This document shows, piece by piece, positions 20,200-30,281 of a stretch of 64,000 nt of DNA. Each line of letters starts with the position of its first letter. The stretch's first letter is position 1. The notes beneath the pieces are model-generated. The model saw nothing but the letters and a program-made list of their open reading frames with translations, had not been told where the DNA came from and searched no databases. Source of the DNA: Blastococcus sp. CT_GayMR16. GTDB lineage: Bacteria; Actinomycetota; Actinomycetes; Mycobacteriales; Geodermatophilaceae. Location of the stretch: contig NZ_SPQK01000001.1 in assembly GCF_004570875.1 (NCBI RefSeq), forward strand, positions 310,001 through 374,000, written 5' to 3'. The translations under genes and the position numbers were made by a program.

Positions 20200-20627
20200 G
20201 CGAGTCGAGCCGGTCCCTCCCCTCGGCGCGCACCTTCTACGACGAGGTCGGGGGCGCGCCGGTCTTCCGGGCGCTCGTCCACCACTTCTACGCCGGGGTC
20301 CGCACCGACCCGGTGCTCGCGCCGCTGTACCCCCAGGACGACTGGGACGGCGCCGAGACGCGGCTGCGCGGCTTCCTCGAGCAGTACTGGGGCGGCCCGA
20401 CGACCTACTCCCAGGAACGTGGCCACCCGCGGCTGCGGATGCGGCACGCGCCGTTCGCCATCGGCCCGGCCGAGCGCGACGCGTGGCTCGCGCACATGCG
20501 CGCCGCCGTCGACTCCCTGGGGCTCTCCCCCGAGCAGGACGCGACGCTCTGGGGTTACCTGGAGATGGCCGCGCTCAGCATGCAGAACCGCTTCCCAGAC
20601 GACGCCGAGGTCGACCTCACCCCCTGA
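20196..20627 (+). CDS. glbO: Group II truncated haemoglobin O
   Basis: This 143-residue globin has the two-over-two helical fold of TrHbO. The haem-pocket residues match those of the mycobacterial protein: Tyr32 (B10) in HHFYAGV, Tyr45 (CD1) in LYPQDDW, the proximal His84 (F8) in RMRHAPFAI and Trp97 (G8) in [19 protein letters not shown] is also diagnostic. It binds oxygen and is thought to act in respiration or in detoxification of reactive species. In Mycobacterium tuberculosis glbO precedes aglA, as here. The ATG overlaps the stop of the MFS gene. Confidence 0.95.
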   Translation: MSESSRSLPSARTFYDEVGGAPVFRALVHHFYAGVRTDPVLAPLYPQDDWDGAETRLRGFLEQYWGGPTTYSQERGHPRLRMRHAPFAIGPAERDAWLAHMRAAVDSLGLSPEQDATLWGYLEMAALSMQNRFPDDAEVDLTP

Positions 20628-20661
20628 CGTCCCCGCACCCGATCGACCTCTGGAGAGCCCG

Positions 20662-22248
20662 GTGCACCCGGACCCGAATCCTGTTCTGTCCCCGTCCGCC
20701 GACTGGTGGCGGTCGGCGGTCTTCTACCAGATCTACATCCGCAGCTTCGCCGACGGGAACGGCGACGGCGTCGGCGACCTGGCCGGCATCCGCAGCCGTC
20801 TCCCGTACCTGGCAGACCTCGGGGTGGACGCGCTGTGGATCACGCCGTTCTACCCGTCGCCCATGGCCGACCACGGCTACGACGTCGCCGACCCACGGGA
20901 CGTCGAACCGGTCTTCGGGGACCTCGCGCAGTTCGACACCCTGCTGACCGAGGCGCATGCCGTGGGCCTCCGGGTGACGATCGACCTGGTCCCGAACCAC
21001 AGCTCGCACGACCACGAGTGGTTCCAGGCGGCACTGGCCGCGGCGCCGGGTTCCCCGGAGCGGGCGCGCTACTTCTTTCGCGACGGACGCGGGCCGGACG
21101 GCGCCGAGCCGCCCAACAACTGGCCCTCGATCTTCGGTGGCCCCGCCTGGAGCCGTGTGCCCGACGGCGAGTGGTACCTGCACATCTTCGCCTCGGAGCA
21201 GCCGGACCTGAACTTCACCAACCCCGAGGTGGTCGCCGACCTCGAGGCGACGATGCGGTTCTGGCTCGACCGCGGCGTCGACGGCTTCCGCATCGACGTG
21301 GCCCACGGCATGGCGAAGCCCGACGGCCTGCCGGACATGGTGCTGCTGGAGGGCGTCGGCCTGCTCGACGACCACGGCGCCGGCGACCTGCGGTTCGACC
21401 AGGACGACGTGCACGTCGTCCACCGCCGGATCCGGGCGGTCCTCGACGCCTACCCGGGCACCATGGCCGTGGGCGAGGTGTGGGTGTCCGACGACGCGCG
21501 CCTGGCGCAGTACCTCCGTCCCGACGAGCTGCAGCTGGCGTTCAACTTCAAGCTGCTGACCGCGGAGTGGGCGGCGGGCGACCTCCGCGACGCCGTCACC
21601 CACTCCCTGGCCGCGGTCGCCGGCACCCCCGCGCCGGCCTGCTGGGTGCTGTCCAACCACGACCGGCCGCGGCACGTCACCCGGTACGGCGGCGGCGAGC
21701 TGGGCCTCCGCCGGGCGCGCGCCGCCGCGCTGCTCCAGCTCGCCCTGCCCGGAGCGGTCTACCTCTACAACGGCGACGAGCTCGGCATGCCCGACGTCGA
21801 CCTGCCCGACGAGGCGCTCCAGGACCCGATCTGGGAGCGCTCGGGGCACGCCGAGCGCGGCCGGGACGCCTGCCGGGTGCCGATGCCGTGGTCGGGGACG
21901 GAACCCTCCTACGGGTTCTCCTCGCGGGCGGACACCTGGCTGCCGATGCCCGAGGGCTGGGCGGCGCTGACCGCGGCCGGGCAGGCGGCAGACGCTACGT
22001 CGATACAGTCGCTGTACCGGGCGGCCCTCGCGCTACGCACGACCTCGCCGCTGTTCGGCGGCGAGGCGCTGGACTGGCTACCGGCGCCCGACGGCTGCCT
22101 TGCGTTCCGCCGTCCGGGCGGCCTCGTCTGCCTGGTCAACGTCTCGGGAGCGCCGGTCCCGCTGCCGGAGGGCCAGGTGCTCCTGGCCAGCGCGGATCTC
22201 GGCGACGGCACCCTGCCCGACGACACGGCGGTGTGGCTCGCGGCCTGA
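20662..22248 (+). CDS. aglA: Alpha-glucosidase (GH13 family)
   Basis: The 528-residue protein hydrolyses terminal alpha-1,4 (or alpha-1,6) glucosidic bonds in small oligosaccharides. It contains the GH13 barrel: [20 protein letters not shown] at the start, the [12 protein letters not shown] motif, the nucleophile Asp212 in GFRIDVAHG, the acid/base Glu272 in AVGEVWV and the third carboxylate Asp334 in SNHDRPRH. The C-terminal beta domain follows ([15 protein letters not shown]). The GTG at 20662 has GGAGAG about six bases upstream. No signal peptide is seen, so it acts on imported or internal oligosaccharides. It sits after glbO, as in mycobacteria. Confidence 0.93.
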   Translation: MHPDPNPVLSPSADWWRSAVFYQIYIRSFADGNGDGVGDLAGIRSRLPYLADLGVDALWITPFYPSPMADHGYDVADPRDVEPVFGDLAQFDTLLTEAHAVGLRVTIDLVPNHSSHDHEWFQAALAAAPGSPERARYFFRDGRGPDGAEPPNNWPSIFGGPAWSRVPDGEWYLHIFASEQPDLNFTNPEVVADLEATMRFWLDRGVDGFRIDVAHGMAKPDGLPDMVLLEGVGLLDDHGAGDLRFDQDDVHVVHRRIRAVLDAYPGTMAVGEVWVSDDARLAQYLRPDELQLAFNFKLLTAEWAAGDLRDAVTHSLAAVAGTPAPACWVLSNHDRPRHVTRYGGGELGLRRARAAALLQLALPGAVYLYNGDELGMPDVDLPDEALQDPIWERSGHAERGRDACRVPMPWSGTEPSYGFSSRADTWLPMPEGWAALTAAGQAADATSIQSLYRAALALRTTSPLFGGEALDWLPAPDGCLAFRRPGGLVCLVNVSGAPVPLPEGQVLLASADLGDGTLPDDTAVWLAA

Positions 22249-22297
22249 GAAGGCCGGACGTTCCGGGAGCGCGCGGGGTCCGTTACCGCGGCTCCGG

Positions 22298-22303
22298 TAC
22301 TTT
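22298..22303 (+). promoter_or_regulatory. Possible -10 box upstream of bioY
   Basis: TACTTT sits 34 bases before the bioY GTG. The gap between aglA and bioY (89 bp) contains no other clear signal; no biotin-repressor palindrome was recognised. Confidence 0.3.
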
Positions 22304-22337
22304 CCGGGCGACGACGACGCCCCCGGGAGACCGTGCT

Positions 22338-22904
22338 GTGAAGACCAAGGACCTCGCCTACATCGCGCTGTTCGCCGCGATCATGGCGGTGCTGGGGCTG
22401 CTGCCGCCGGTGCCCGTGCCGGGGATCCCGGTGCCGATCACCGCGCAGACCCTCGGCGTCATGCTGGCCGGATCGGTGCTCGGCGCGCGCCGAGGCGGTC
22501 TCGCCCTGCTCGTGTTCCTCGCGGTGGTCGCGGTCGGGCTGCCGGTCCTCTCGGGCGGCCGCGGAGGGCTCGCCGTCTTCGTCGGGCCGTCCGCCGGCTT
22601 CCTGTACAGCTGGCCGATCGCCGCGTTCGTCATCGGCCTGCTCACCGAGCTGTTCTGGCGCCGCTACAACCTCGCGTGGGCGCTGGTGGCCAACCTGATC
22701 GGCGGCGTGCTGGTCATCTACGCGATCGGGATCCCGTTCCTGAGCCTGTTCGGGGACGTGCCGCTGTCGACGGCGTTCACCGGGTCGATGGCGTTCGTCC
22801 CCGGCGACCTGGTCAAGGCGGTCGCCGCCTCGCTCGTCGCGGTCGCCGTCCACAAGGCGTACCCGGTCATCGAGCTGCCGGCCCGGCGCGCGACGGCCGG
22901 CTGA
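22338..22904 (+). CDS. bioY: BioY-family biotin transporter substrate-binding component
   Basis: The 188-residue membrane protein is the S component of an energy-coupling-factor transporter for biotin. It has about six hydrophobic segments and family motifs: [20 protein letters not shown] at the start, [20 protein letters not shown] with the conserved PITxQT loop, and a [18 protein letters not shown] glycine-rich helix, followed by [19 protein letters not shown]. The next two genes encode an ATPase and a T component, giving a BioMNY set. The GTG start follows GGGAG by about eight bases. Confidence 0.92.
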   Translation: MKTKDLAYIALFAAIMAVLGLLPPVPVPGIPVPITAQTLGVMLAGSVLGARRGGLALLVFLAVVAVGLPVLSGGRGGLAVFVGPSAGFLYSWPIAAFVIGLLTELFWRRYNLAWALVANLIGGVLVIYAIGIPFLSLFGDVPLSTAFTGSMAFVPGDLVKAVAASLVAVAVHKAYPVIELPARRATAG

Positions 22905-22921
22905 CGATCCTGGGGCTCCTT

Positions 22922-23653
22922 GTGCGGCGCGGACGGCGGGCCGACGCCGCGGCCGCGGCGGCCATCGTTCCGCGGACGGCGATCGAGGTGCACGACGTCG
23001 CCCACTTCTACGGCGACCGCCCGGTGCTGACCGACGTCTCGCTGACCCTGACCGAACGGCGGATCGGCGTCATCGGCGCCAACGGCTCGGGCAAGAGCAC
23101 GTTCGCCCGCCTGCTCAACGGCCTGGTGATCCCCGCTGAGGGCAGCGTGCTGGTCGACGGGCTGGACACCCGCACGCAGGGCCGCGAGGTGCGCCGCCGG
23201 GTCGGCTTCGTCTTCCAGGACCCGGACGCGCAGATCGTGCACCCGACGGTCGAGGAGGACATGGCGTTCGGGCCGCACAACCAGGGCGTGGCCGCCGAGG
23301 AGACGGCTCGGCGGGTCGAGGAGATGCTGGTCCGCTACGGCCTGGCGGGACACCGGGACCACCCGGCGCACCTGCTCAGCGGCGGCCAGAAGCAGCTGCT
23401 GGCGATCGCCGGCGTGCTGGTCATGCGGCCCCAGCGGATCGTGTTCGACGAGCCGACGACGCTGCTGGACCTGGCCAACACGCGGCGGGTCTCCCGGGTC
23501 ATCGATGCGCTGGAGCAGGACGCGGTCGTGGTCACCCATCACCTCGACCTGCTGGACGGGTTCGACCGGGTCCTCGTGTTCGAGGACGGCCGCGTGGTCG
23601 CCGACGGCTCGCCGGGCGAGACGGTGCCCTGGTACGTGGCGAGGATGGGCTGA
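22922..23653 (+). CDS. bioM: ECF transporter ATP-binding protein (BioM-like)
   Basis: This 243-residue ABC ATPase has Walker [10 protein letters not shown] near residue 57, the Q loop in [20 protein letters not shown] (a sequence form typical of ECF/CbiO-type ATPases), the signature [18 protein letters not shown] and Walker [12 protein letters not shown], with VVTHHLDL as the H loop. It should power the biotin transporter with BioY and the T component. I chose the GTG at 22922, 17 bp after bioY; the GTG at 22988 is an alternative that would shorten the N-terminus by 22 residues. The last codon overlaps the start of the T component gene by one base. Confidence 0.9.
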   Translation: MRRGRRADAAAAAAIVPRTAIEVHDVAHFYGDRPVLTDVSLTLTERRIGVIGANGSGKSTFARLLNGLVIPAEGSVLVDGLDTRTQGREVRRRVGFVFQDPDAQIVHPTVEEDMAFGPHNQGVAAEETARRVEEMLVRYGLAGHRDHPAHLLSGGQKQLLAIAGVLVMRPQRIVFDEPTTLLDLANTRRVSRVIDALEQDAVVVTHHLDLLDGFDRVLVFEDGRVVADGSPGETVPWYVARMG

Positions 23654-24306
23654 TGCTGTCGCTGTACGTGCCGGGGGCCTCGCCCGTGCACCGGGCGCCC
23701 GCCGGGCTGAAGCTCGCCGTGCTGGCGGTGCTCGGCGTCGGGCTGTTCGCGACCGGGCGTCTGGATCTGGTGGCGACCGCGCTGCTGCTCGTGCTCGCCA
23801 CCGGGCTACTCTGGGCGCGGCTTCCGTTCCGGGCGCTGACCGCGCAGGTGCGACCCGTGTGGATCTGGCTAGCCGCGCTGTTCGGGTTCCACCTGCTGGT
23901 GACCGGCCCCCTCGTCGGCGCGGTCGCCGTGCTCCGGCTGCTGACCCTGGTGGTCGCCGCGGCGGTGGTCACCGCGACGACGCGGGTGACCGCCCTGGTG
24001 GCCGTCATCGAATGGCTGACCTCGCCGCTGCGGGTGTTCGGGGTGCGCCCGGCGCGGATCGGGCTGGTCATCGCGATGACGCTGCGGTTCATCCCGCTGG
24101 TCGCCGACCGGGCGGCCCGCATCCGGGAAGCCCAGGCGGCGCGCGGCGCGGACCGGGTGCGGCTGGCCATGGTCGTGCCGCTGCTCGTGCAGGTGCTCCG
24201 GATGGCGACCACGGTCGGTGAGGCGCTGGACGCCCGCGGTGCGGGTGACGTGCCCGGCCGCCGTCCGCGTCGCCGGGCGGCGGCCGAGAACCTGGGGACG
24301 ACGTAA
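23653..24306 (+). CDS. bioN: ECF transporter transmembrane (T) component, BioN-like
   Basis: The 217-residue protein has five to six hydrophobic segments (for example LKLAVLAVLGVGLFATGRL, ALLLVLATGLLWARL and IGLVIAMTLRFIPLVAD). It has the two Ala-Arg-Gly coupling motifs that touch the ATPases (EAQAARGAD and EALDARGAG). It links BioY with the ATPase. The ATG overlaps the last base of the preceding stop (TGATG). The tail (PGRRPRRRAAAENLGTT) is basic and probably cytoplasmic. Confidence 0.9.
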   Translation: MLSLYVPGASPVHRAPAGLKLAVLAVLGVGLFATGRLDLVATALLLVLATGLLWARLPFRALTAQVRPVWIWLAALFGFHLLVTGPLVGAVAVLRLLTLVVAAAVVTATTRVTALVAVIEWLTSPLRVFGVRPARIGLVIAMTLRFIPLVADRAARIREAQAARGADRVRLAMVVPLLVQVLRMATTVGEALDARGAGDVPGRRPRRRAAAENLGTT

Positions 24307-24356
24307 CCGGCGGCGTCGTCACCGAGATCTGGCTGACCGGAGCCGCCGCCGCGCCG

Positions 24357-24833
24357 ATGCGCCGCGTGCCGACGGGGCTACTGGTCGCCGGGGCCGGACT
24401 GGACGGCGACCGCTACGCGCTCGGCGGGGGCACCTGGGCCCGGTATCCGGACCTGGATAAGCAGCTGACGCTGATCGACCGGGACGAGGTGGCCGCCGTC
24501 GCCGCCGAGGTCGGGGTGCAGCTCACGCCCGGCGACACCCGGCGCAACCTCGTCACCGTGGGCGTGGACCTGCCCGCGCTGGTGGGGCGGTGGTTCGCCG
24601 TCGGGGACGCACTGCTGTTCGGGATGAAGCGCTGCCCGCCGTGCGCGCACCTCGAGCGGCTGACCGGCGCGAAGCTGGTGAAGGCGATGCTGCACCGCGG
24701 CGGGATCAACGCGGCGGTGTTCGGCGGCGCGGAGATCGCGGACGGGGCCGTCGTCCGGCCGGTGTCCCACGACGAGGCGGCCCGCCGTGGAGCGCCGGTC
24801 GGGGCCGACCGTCCCGTCCCCCGGCGGGTCTGA
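24357..24833 (+). CDS. MOSC-domain protein, possibly 5'-truncated or with a non-canonical start
   Basis: The 158-residue protein carries the MOSC (molybdenum cofactor sulfurase C-terminal) fold: LVAGAGLDGDRYALGGGTW, QLTLIDRDEVAAVAAE, DTRRNLVTVGVDL, and the cysteine-containing GMKRCPPCAHLERLTG. MOSC proteins bind sulfur or metal-sulfur cofactors; YiiM-type members reduce N-hydroxylated compounds. The ATG chosen falls inside what should be the first beta strand region. The in-frame DNA upstream (24309-24356) still encodes a typical MOSC beginning (VVTEIWLTGAAAAP) but lacks ATG, GTG or TTG before a stop at 24246. A non-standard start or a sequence error is therefore likely. Confidence 0.75.
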   Translation: MRRVPTGLLVAGAGLDGDRYALGGGTWARYPDLDKQLTLIDRDEVAAVAAEVGVQLTPGDTRRNLVTVGVDLPALVGRWFAVGDALLFGMKRCPPCAHLERLTGAKLVKAMLHRGGINAAVFGGAEIADGAVVRPVSHDEAARRGAPVGADRPVPRRV

Positions 24834-24839
24834 CCGAGC

Positions 24840-25988
24840 TCAACGGCAGCTCTGCACGACCATCGCGACGCCCTGGCCGCCGCCGACCGCGATCGCCGCG
24901 AGGCCGTACTGCCCCTGATCACGCCGGACGAGCTGGGAGAACAGGCGCACTGCGAGGACGGCGCCGGACGCACCCCACGGATGGCCGAGGGCGAGGGCGC
25001 CGCCCTCGGGGCAGACGCGCTCGGGATCGAGGTCCAGGGCGGCGCAGCAGGCCAGCACCTGCCCGGCGAAGGCCTCGTTGAACTCGATCACGTCGATGTC
25101 GTCCAGGGTGAGCCCGGCCCGGTCGAGCGCGAGCCGGGTGGCCGGGACGACGCCGATGCCCGGCCTGTTCGGGTCGACCCCGGCGGTGGCGGTGGCGAGC
25201 ACGCGCAGACCGGGCACGCCGAGGCGGCGGTGCGTCCCGGCGTCGACCGCGGTGACGAGTGCCGCGCCGTCGTTGATGCCGCAGGAGTTCCCTGCGGTGA
25301 CGGTGCCGTCGGGCAGGAAGGCCGGGCGCAGGCGGGCGAGCCGCTCGACCGACAGGCCCTCGCGCGGACGGTCGTCCGTCTGGACGTCGCCGACGGGCAC
25401 GATCTCCGCGTCGAATCCGCCGGCCCGCTGCGTGGCGAACGCGCGGGCGTGCGAACGCGCGGCGTACTCGTCCTGGGCGCTCCGGGGAACGGCGAAGTCG
25501 CGGGCGAGGAGATCGGCCGCCACCCCCATGTCGGGATCACCCAGGCCCGCCGGCGCGAACGGGGCGCGCTCGTAACGGGTGGGCTCGCCGCCGTCGACGG
25601 GGGGCCAGGACCGCCACGGAGCGGTCGACGCCGATTCCACTCCCCCGGCGAGGACGACGCCCGGCTCTGCTCGCAGAATCGCGACGGCGAGCACGACGGC
25701 GGCCAGGCCGCTGCCGCACTGCCGGTCGACGGTGAGGCCGGGGACGCCGACCGGGAGCGCGGCCTGCAGCGCCGCGACCCGGGCGACGTCGCCGCCGGGT
25801 CCCATGCAGTTGCCGAGGACGACCTCGCGGAGGTCGGCGCGTTCGGCGGGCTCGAGCTCGTCGGCAAGGGCCGCGATCACGGGCGCGGCGAGGTCGGCGG
25901 CGGTGAATCCGGCGAGCGAGCGCCCGGCCGTGCCGATGGGGGTACGCCGGGCCGAGATCAGCACCGGGGCGTCGTCGACGCTGCTCAC
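24840..25988 (-). CDS. Thiolase (acetyl-CoA C-acyltransferase family)
   Basis: The 382-residue protein is a typical thiolase. It has the nucleophilic Cys91 in DRQCGSGLAAV, GGVESAS, GNSCGINDGAA, the FNEAFAGQVLACC stretch with the Asn-Glu motif, and LALGHPWGASGA carrying the active-site His (the second cysteine motif after GHP is not the usual CxG but GGGQGVAMVV at the end). Biosynthetic thiolases usually end with CxGGGxG; here the final Cys is not visible, so the direction of catalysis is uncertain. The GTG start overlaps the stop of the acyl-CoA ligase gene as GTGA. The thioesterase, ligase and thiolase genes form one operon. Confidence 0.88.
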   Translation of the reverse strand: MSSVDDAPVLISARRTPIGTAGRSLAGFTAADLAAPVIAALADELEPAERADLREVVLGNCMGPGGDVARVAALQAALPVGVPGLTVDRQCGSGLAAVVLAVAILRAEPGVVLAGGVESASTAPWRSWPPVDGGEPTRYERAPFAPAGLGDPDMGVAADLLARDFAVPRSAQDEYAARSHARAFATQRAGGFDAEIVPVGDVQTDDRPREGLSVERLARLRPAFLPDGTVTAGNSCGINDGAALVTAVDAGTHRRLGVPGLRVLATATAGVDPNRPGIGVVPATRLALDRAGLTLDDIDVIEFNEAFAGQVLACCAALDLDPERVCPEGGALALGHPWGASGAVLAVRLFSQLVRRDQGQYGLAAIAVGGGQGVAMVVQSCR

Positions 25989-27004
25989 GTCCCGCTTCCG
26001 CTCAGCGGCGTCAGGGCGGTCAGCTGCCCGGTCGCGGCCAAGGCCGCCAGCGCGGTGCGGTCGACCTTGCCGCTCACGGTCAGCGGGAAGGACGGCACCG
26101 AGAACCACAACCGCGGCTGCTGGGCCGACGCCAGTTCGGCCCGCGCCACCGCGCGGACCGGGGCCGCAGCGGCCGGTTCGAGCAGGACGGCGCCGACAAC
26201 GTGGCCGAGACGGGGATGCGGTACGCCGACGACGACGACGTCGCTGCCGATCCCCCGCCGCAACACCTGCTCCACGTCGGCCACCAGCACGCTGGCGCCG
26301 CCGGTGAGCACCAGCTCGGTGCCGCGGCCGGTCACGGTGAGCGCCCCCTGCTCGAGGCTGCCGCGGTCGCCGACGGTGGCGAACCCGTCGTCGTCCACGG
26401 TGAGGGGGCCGTCGGCACCGCCGCCGTAGCCCAGGGAGAGATACGGCGAGCGCACCCAGATGGCGTCGGCGCGGATCTGTACCTCGACCCCGGGGAACGG
26501 CCGCAGGTCCTCCTCGGAGCTGCCCCAGGCGACGAAGGAGAGCTCGGCCGCTCCGTAGTAGTGACTGACGCGGGCGCCGCCCGCCTCGGCGCGCGCGGCC
26601 GTGTCGCGGGAGAGCCGGTCGCCGGCGACGACGACGTGGACACCCCGCAGGTCACCGCCGCCGGAGAGGGCGGTGAGCAGGGTCGCCGGGGTGAGGTGGG
26701 CGTGGGTGGCGTCCTCCGGTCCATCGACCAGGGTGGCGCCGACCGTGCGGGCGTGGACCGCGGCGAACAGGTTCATGGTCGCCGACATCGGGCCGGGCAC
26801 CCACACGCGGGAGCGCCGGTCGATGCCGGCCAGGCGCGAGACGTGCGGAAAGGAGTCGACCCAGGACGCGGTGGTGCGGACGACCGACCGGGGACGGCTC
26901 GTCGTCCCCGAGGTCTGCAGCGCGATGAGTTCGCCGCGCTCGTGGGCGTCCAGCACGGCCGCCACGGGGTCCGCCGCTGACGCGATTTCGCGGACGGGGG
27001 GCAT
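25985..27004 (-). CDS. Short AMP-binding acyl-CoA ligase-like protein (MenE-like size)
   Basis: The 339-residue protein has the adenylate-forming core: the phosphate loop LQTSGTTSRPRSVVRT near residue 33, the YYGAAELSFVAWG adenine-binding motif, TVGDRGSL with the ribose-binding Asp, and the C-terminal SGKVDRTALAAL containing the catalytic Lys. The phosphate loop sits about 120-150 residues earlier than in ordinary acyl-CoA synthetases, so the first N-terminal subdomain is absent. Similar short forms are known for actinobacterial MenE. Here the genome context is a thioesterase 8 bp upstream and a thiolase overlapping downstream, so it more likely activates a carboxylic acid for thiolase chemistry. 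The substrate is unknown. Confidence 0.82.
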   Translation of the reverse strand: MPPVREIASAADPVAAVLDAHERGELIALQTSGTTSRPRSVVRTTASWVDSFPHVSRLAGIDRRSRVWVPGPMSATMNLFAAVHARTVGATLVDGPEDATHAHLTPATLLTALSGGGDLRGVHVVVAGDRLSRDTAARAEAGGARVSHYYGAAELSFVAWGSSEEDLRPFPGVEVQIRADAIWVRSPYLSLGYGGGADGPLTVDDDGFATVGDRGSLEQGALTVTGRGTELVLTGGASVLVADVEQVLRRGIGSDVVVVGVPHPRLGHVVGAVLLEPAAAAPVRAVARAELASAQQPRLWFSVPSFPLTVSGKVDRTALAALAATGQLTALTPLSGSGT

Positions 27005-27012
27005 GTCCGCGC

Positions 27013-27435
27013 TCAGGTCGACGGCTCGTCGGTGTAGCGCGCCAGGAACTCCTTCTCCTCCGGGGTGATCCGGCGGGGGCGGTTCAGCGCGAAGTCGAAC
27101 GGCACCAGCATGGTGTTGCCGGTGACGGCGAGCTGACCGTGGTCGAAGGCCTCGTAGTGGCACAGGAACGACGCCGCGCGCACGGTCGACACCCAGATCT
27201 GGATCTCCAGGGGGTCGGCGTCGTAGACGACCGAGCGCTTGTACTTGATCTCGTGGGAGGCGACGACGAGGCCGCGGCGCATGCCGGTCCTGGTGTCGTG
27301 CGTGGGGTGCTCGAAGAACAGGTTGACCCGCGCCATCTCGAAGTAGCCGAGGAACGCGACGTTGTTGATGTGCTGGTAGGCGTCCATGTCCGCCCAGCGC
27401 ATGGGGACCTGCACCGTGTGCCTCACGGCGGACAC
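27013..27435 (-). CDS. Hotdog-fold acyl-CoA thioesterase (4-hydroxybenzoyl-CoA thioesterase type)
   Basis: The 140-residue protein has the hotdog thioesterase signature RWADMDAYQHINNVAFLGYF near residues 13-32, with the catalytic Asp, followed by the central helix (FEMARVNLFFEH) and strands SHEIKYKRSVVYDADPLEIQ and RAASFLCHYEAF. It should hydrolyse an acyl-CoA. It resembles Mycobacterium tuberculosis Rv2475c by position, between glbO/aglA and ettA. It starts the thioesterase-ligase-thiolase operon. The GTG at 27426 is an alternative start with CAGGGT seven bases before it. Confidence 0.87.
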   Translation of the reverse strand: MSAVRHTVQVPMRWADMDAYQHINNVAFLGYFEMARVNLFFEHPTHDTRTGMRRGLVVASHEIKYKRSVVYDADPLEIQIWVSTVRAASFLCHYEAFDHGQLAVTGNTMLVPFDFALNRPRRITPEEKEFLARYTDEPST

Positions 27436-27449
27436 CCTGCCGTACGGCT

Positions 27450-27484
27450 GCCGGGAACGCGCTGTGATCCTGGGCGCTCCCGGC
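27450..27484 (-). terminator. Possible terminator after ettA
   Basis: GCCGGGA (27450-27456) and TCCCGGC (27478-27484) can pair around a 21-nt loop, 6 bp beyond the ettA stop codon on the minus strand. The loop is long, so this is weak. Confidence 0.3.
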
Positions 27485-27490
27485 CCTCCT

Positions 27491-29161
<1,671 letters not shown>

Positions 29162-29194
29162 TGGGCTTCGGAGCCTTCCGTCGTCTTGCGAGCG

Positions 29195-29226
29195 GGGGCG
29201 GGGCCGCCGGATCGCGGCCCCACCCC
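29195..29226 (-). terminator. Strong hairpin between ssb and ettA
   Basis: A 13-bp stem with one mismatch (29195-29207 with 29214-29226; core GGGGCCGC/GCGGCCCC) closes around CGGATC. On the minus strand it follows the ssb stop at 29264 by about 38 bp and precedes ettA. It should terminate or attenuate the ssb message. Confidence 0.6.
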
Positions 29227-29263
29227 ATGCGTTCTCACCTCCGATCCTCCCAGCCCGGCACAA

Positions 29264-29800
29264 CTAGACGCGCGCCGGTTCCAGGGAGGAGTCCTCGGAG
29301 TCCACCTCGTACAACGGTCCGGACCCGCTGCCGTAGTCCCCGCCGGTGAACTCGTCGGCGAGGGCGCGGGCAGACTGCTCATCCTCGGGCGTCGGCTCGG
29401 ACTCCGGCACGGCGCCGGTCTCCTGGCCGACCGCCTGCGCGGGCCGAGCGGGCCGGTGGAAGTCGCTCCATCCCCGCGCCAGGTTGGGCCCGACCGCGGT
29501 GGCCCGGATCTGGGGCGCGGACCGCCGTCCGGCCTCGGACTCCCAACTGCGAGTGGTCAGCGTGCCCCGCACGATCACCGGGTCGCCCTTGCTGATGCTC
29601 CGCGCGACGTTGCCGCCGAGCTCGCCCCACGCCTCGACGTCCACCCAGAGGGTGCCGGCGTCCACGAACTCCTGTTTCCCGCTGTCGTACCGGCGGGCCG
29701 TCGACGCCATCCGGAAGTTGGTCACGGCGCTGTTCTCCAGGCGGACGCGACGTGGCGAGTCGACGACGTTGCCCACGACGGTCACTTCGGTGTCGTTCAT
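29264..29800 (-). CDS. Single-stranded DNA-binding protein (secondary SSB-like)
   Basis: The 178-residue protein has an N-terminal OB-fold of about 110 residues: VTVVGNVVDSPRRVRLENSA, VTNFRMASTARRYD, TLWVDVEAWGELGGNVARS and GDPVIVRGTLTTRSWES. An acidic, Pro/Glu-rich tail follows. The usual acidic DDDIPF-like C-terminal tip of the main SSB is absent (the end is DSEDSSLEPARV), so this is likely a paralogue with a special role, like mycobacterial Rv2478c, which is also next to ettA. It binds single-stranded DNA. The ATG has AGGAG six bases upstream. Confidence 0.9.
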   Translation of the reverse strand: MNDTEVTVVGNVVDSPRRVRLENSAVTNFRMASTARRYDSGKQEFVDAGTLWVDVEAWGELGGNVARSISKGDPVIVRGTLTTRSWESEAGRRSAPQIRATAVGPNLARGWSDFHRPARPAQAVGQETGAVPESEPTPEDEQSARALADEFTGGDYGSGSGPLYEVDSEDSSLEPARV

Positions 29801-30019
29801 GGTGCTCCTCAGGTCTGCGGCGCCGGTCCGGCGCGGACCGGCTCGCTGCCGGTGTGCCGACGACCTTGGGCGCGGGCCCGCCGCCGGAGCGGCCCGGCAG
29901 CGGATCTGTGGACGGCCCGGAGCCCTGTGGACGACCGTCGGATGCCCTCACTCCCCCGCGTGACTGGTCCCCCGGCCTGCGCCCCCGTGCCCGGAGGCGA
30001 TGCGATGATCGGCAGCCGA

Positions 30020-30092
30020 GCGCCCGTAGCTCAGTGGATAGAGCAGGTGCCTTCTAAGCACTTGGTCGCAGGTTCGATCCCTGCCGGGCGCG
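30020..30092 (+). tRNA. tRNA-Arg (anticodon UCU)
   Basis: The 73-nt sequence folds as a cloverleaf. The acceptor stem GCGCCCG pairs with CGGGCGC, the D arm is GCTC...GAGC, the anticodon arm GGTGC/GCACT encloses the loop CTTCTAA (anticodon TCT), and the T arm GCAGG/CCTGC encloses TTCGATC. The discriminator base is G, and CCA is not encoded. It decodes AGA, a codon rare in this GC-rich genome. Confidence 0.95.
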
Positions 30093-30218
30093 CCGTCAGC
30101 CCGCTCGAGCCGCCCGGGCCAGCGCCTCCCCCGCTGCCGGCGTCGGCGAGCCACCGGCGTTGCGGACCAGGTCCGTCCGCGGGGTTGTGATTGGCGCAAC
30201 AACGACGCGGGTAGACGC

Positions 30219-30250
30219 GGCTTACCGGTAGCGGGGGTTACAGGTAAGCC
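30219..30250. promoter_or_regulatory. Inverted repeat upstream of the lytic transglycosylase gene
   Basis: GGCTTACC (30219-30226) and GGTAAGCC (30243-30250) are perfect 8-bp inverted repeats separated by 16 nt, ending 31 bp before the start codon. They could be an operator or a hairpin in the mRNA leader. No known riboswitch was recognised. Confidence 0.45.
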
Positions 30251-30281
30251 ACCAGGTCGATCCGCAGGAGTGCAGCCGTCG

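Noticed and set aside
24981-26429. Plus-strand frame opposite the thiolase and ligase genes
   Set aside because: No recognisable motifs, and the minus-strand genes there have complete catalytic motifs.
29880-30010. Extra small RNA between ssb and tRNA-Arg
   Set aside because: No conserved secondary structure or promoter could be recognised; the region appears to be plain intergenic sequence.
30100-30281. Possible c-di-AMP (ydaO) riboswitch before the lytic transglycosylase gene
   Set aside because: The ydaO core motifs were not found; only a simple inverted repeat is visible.
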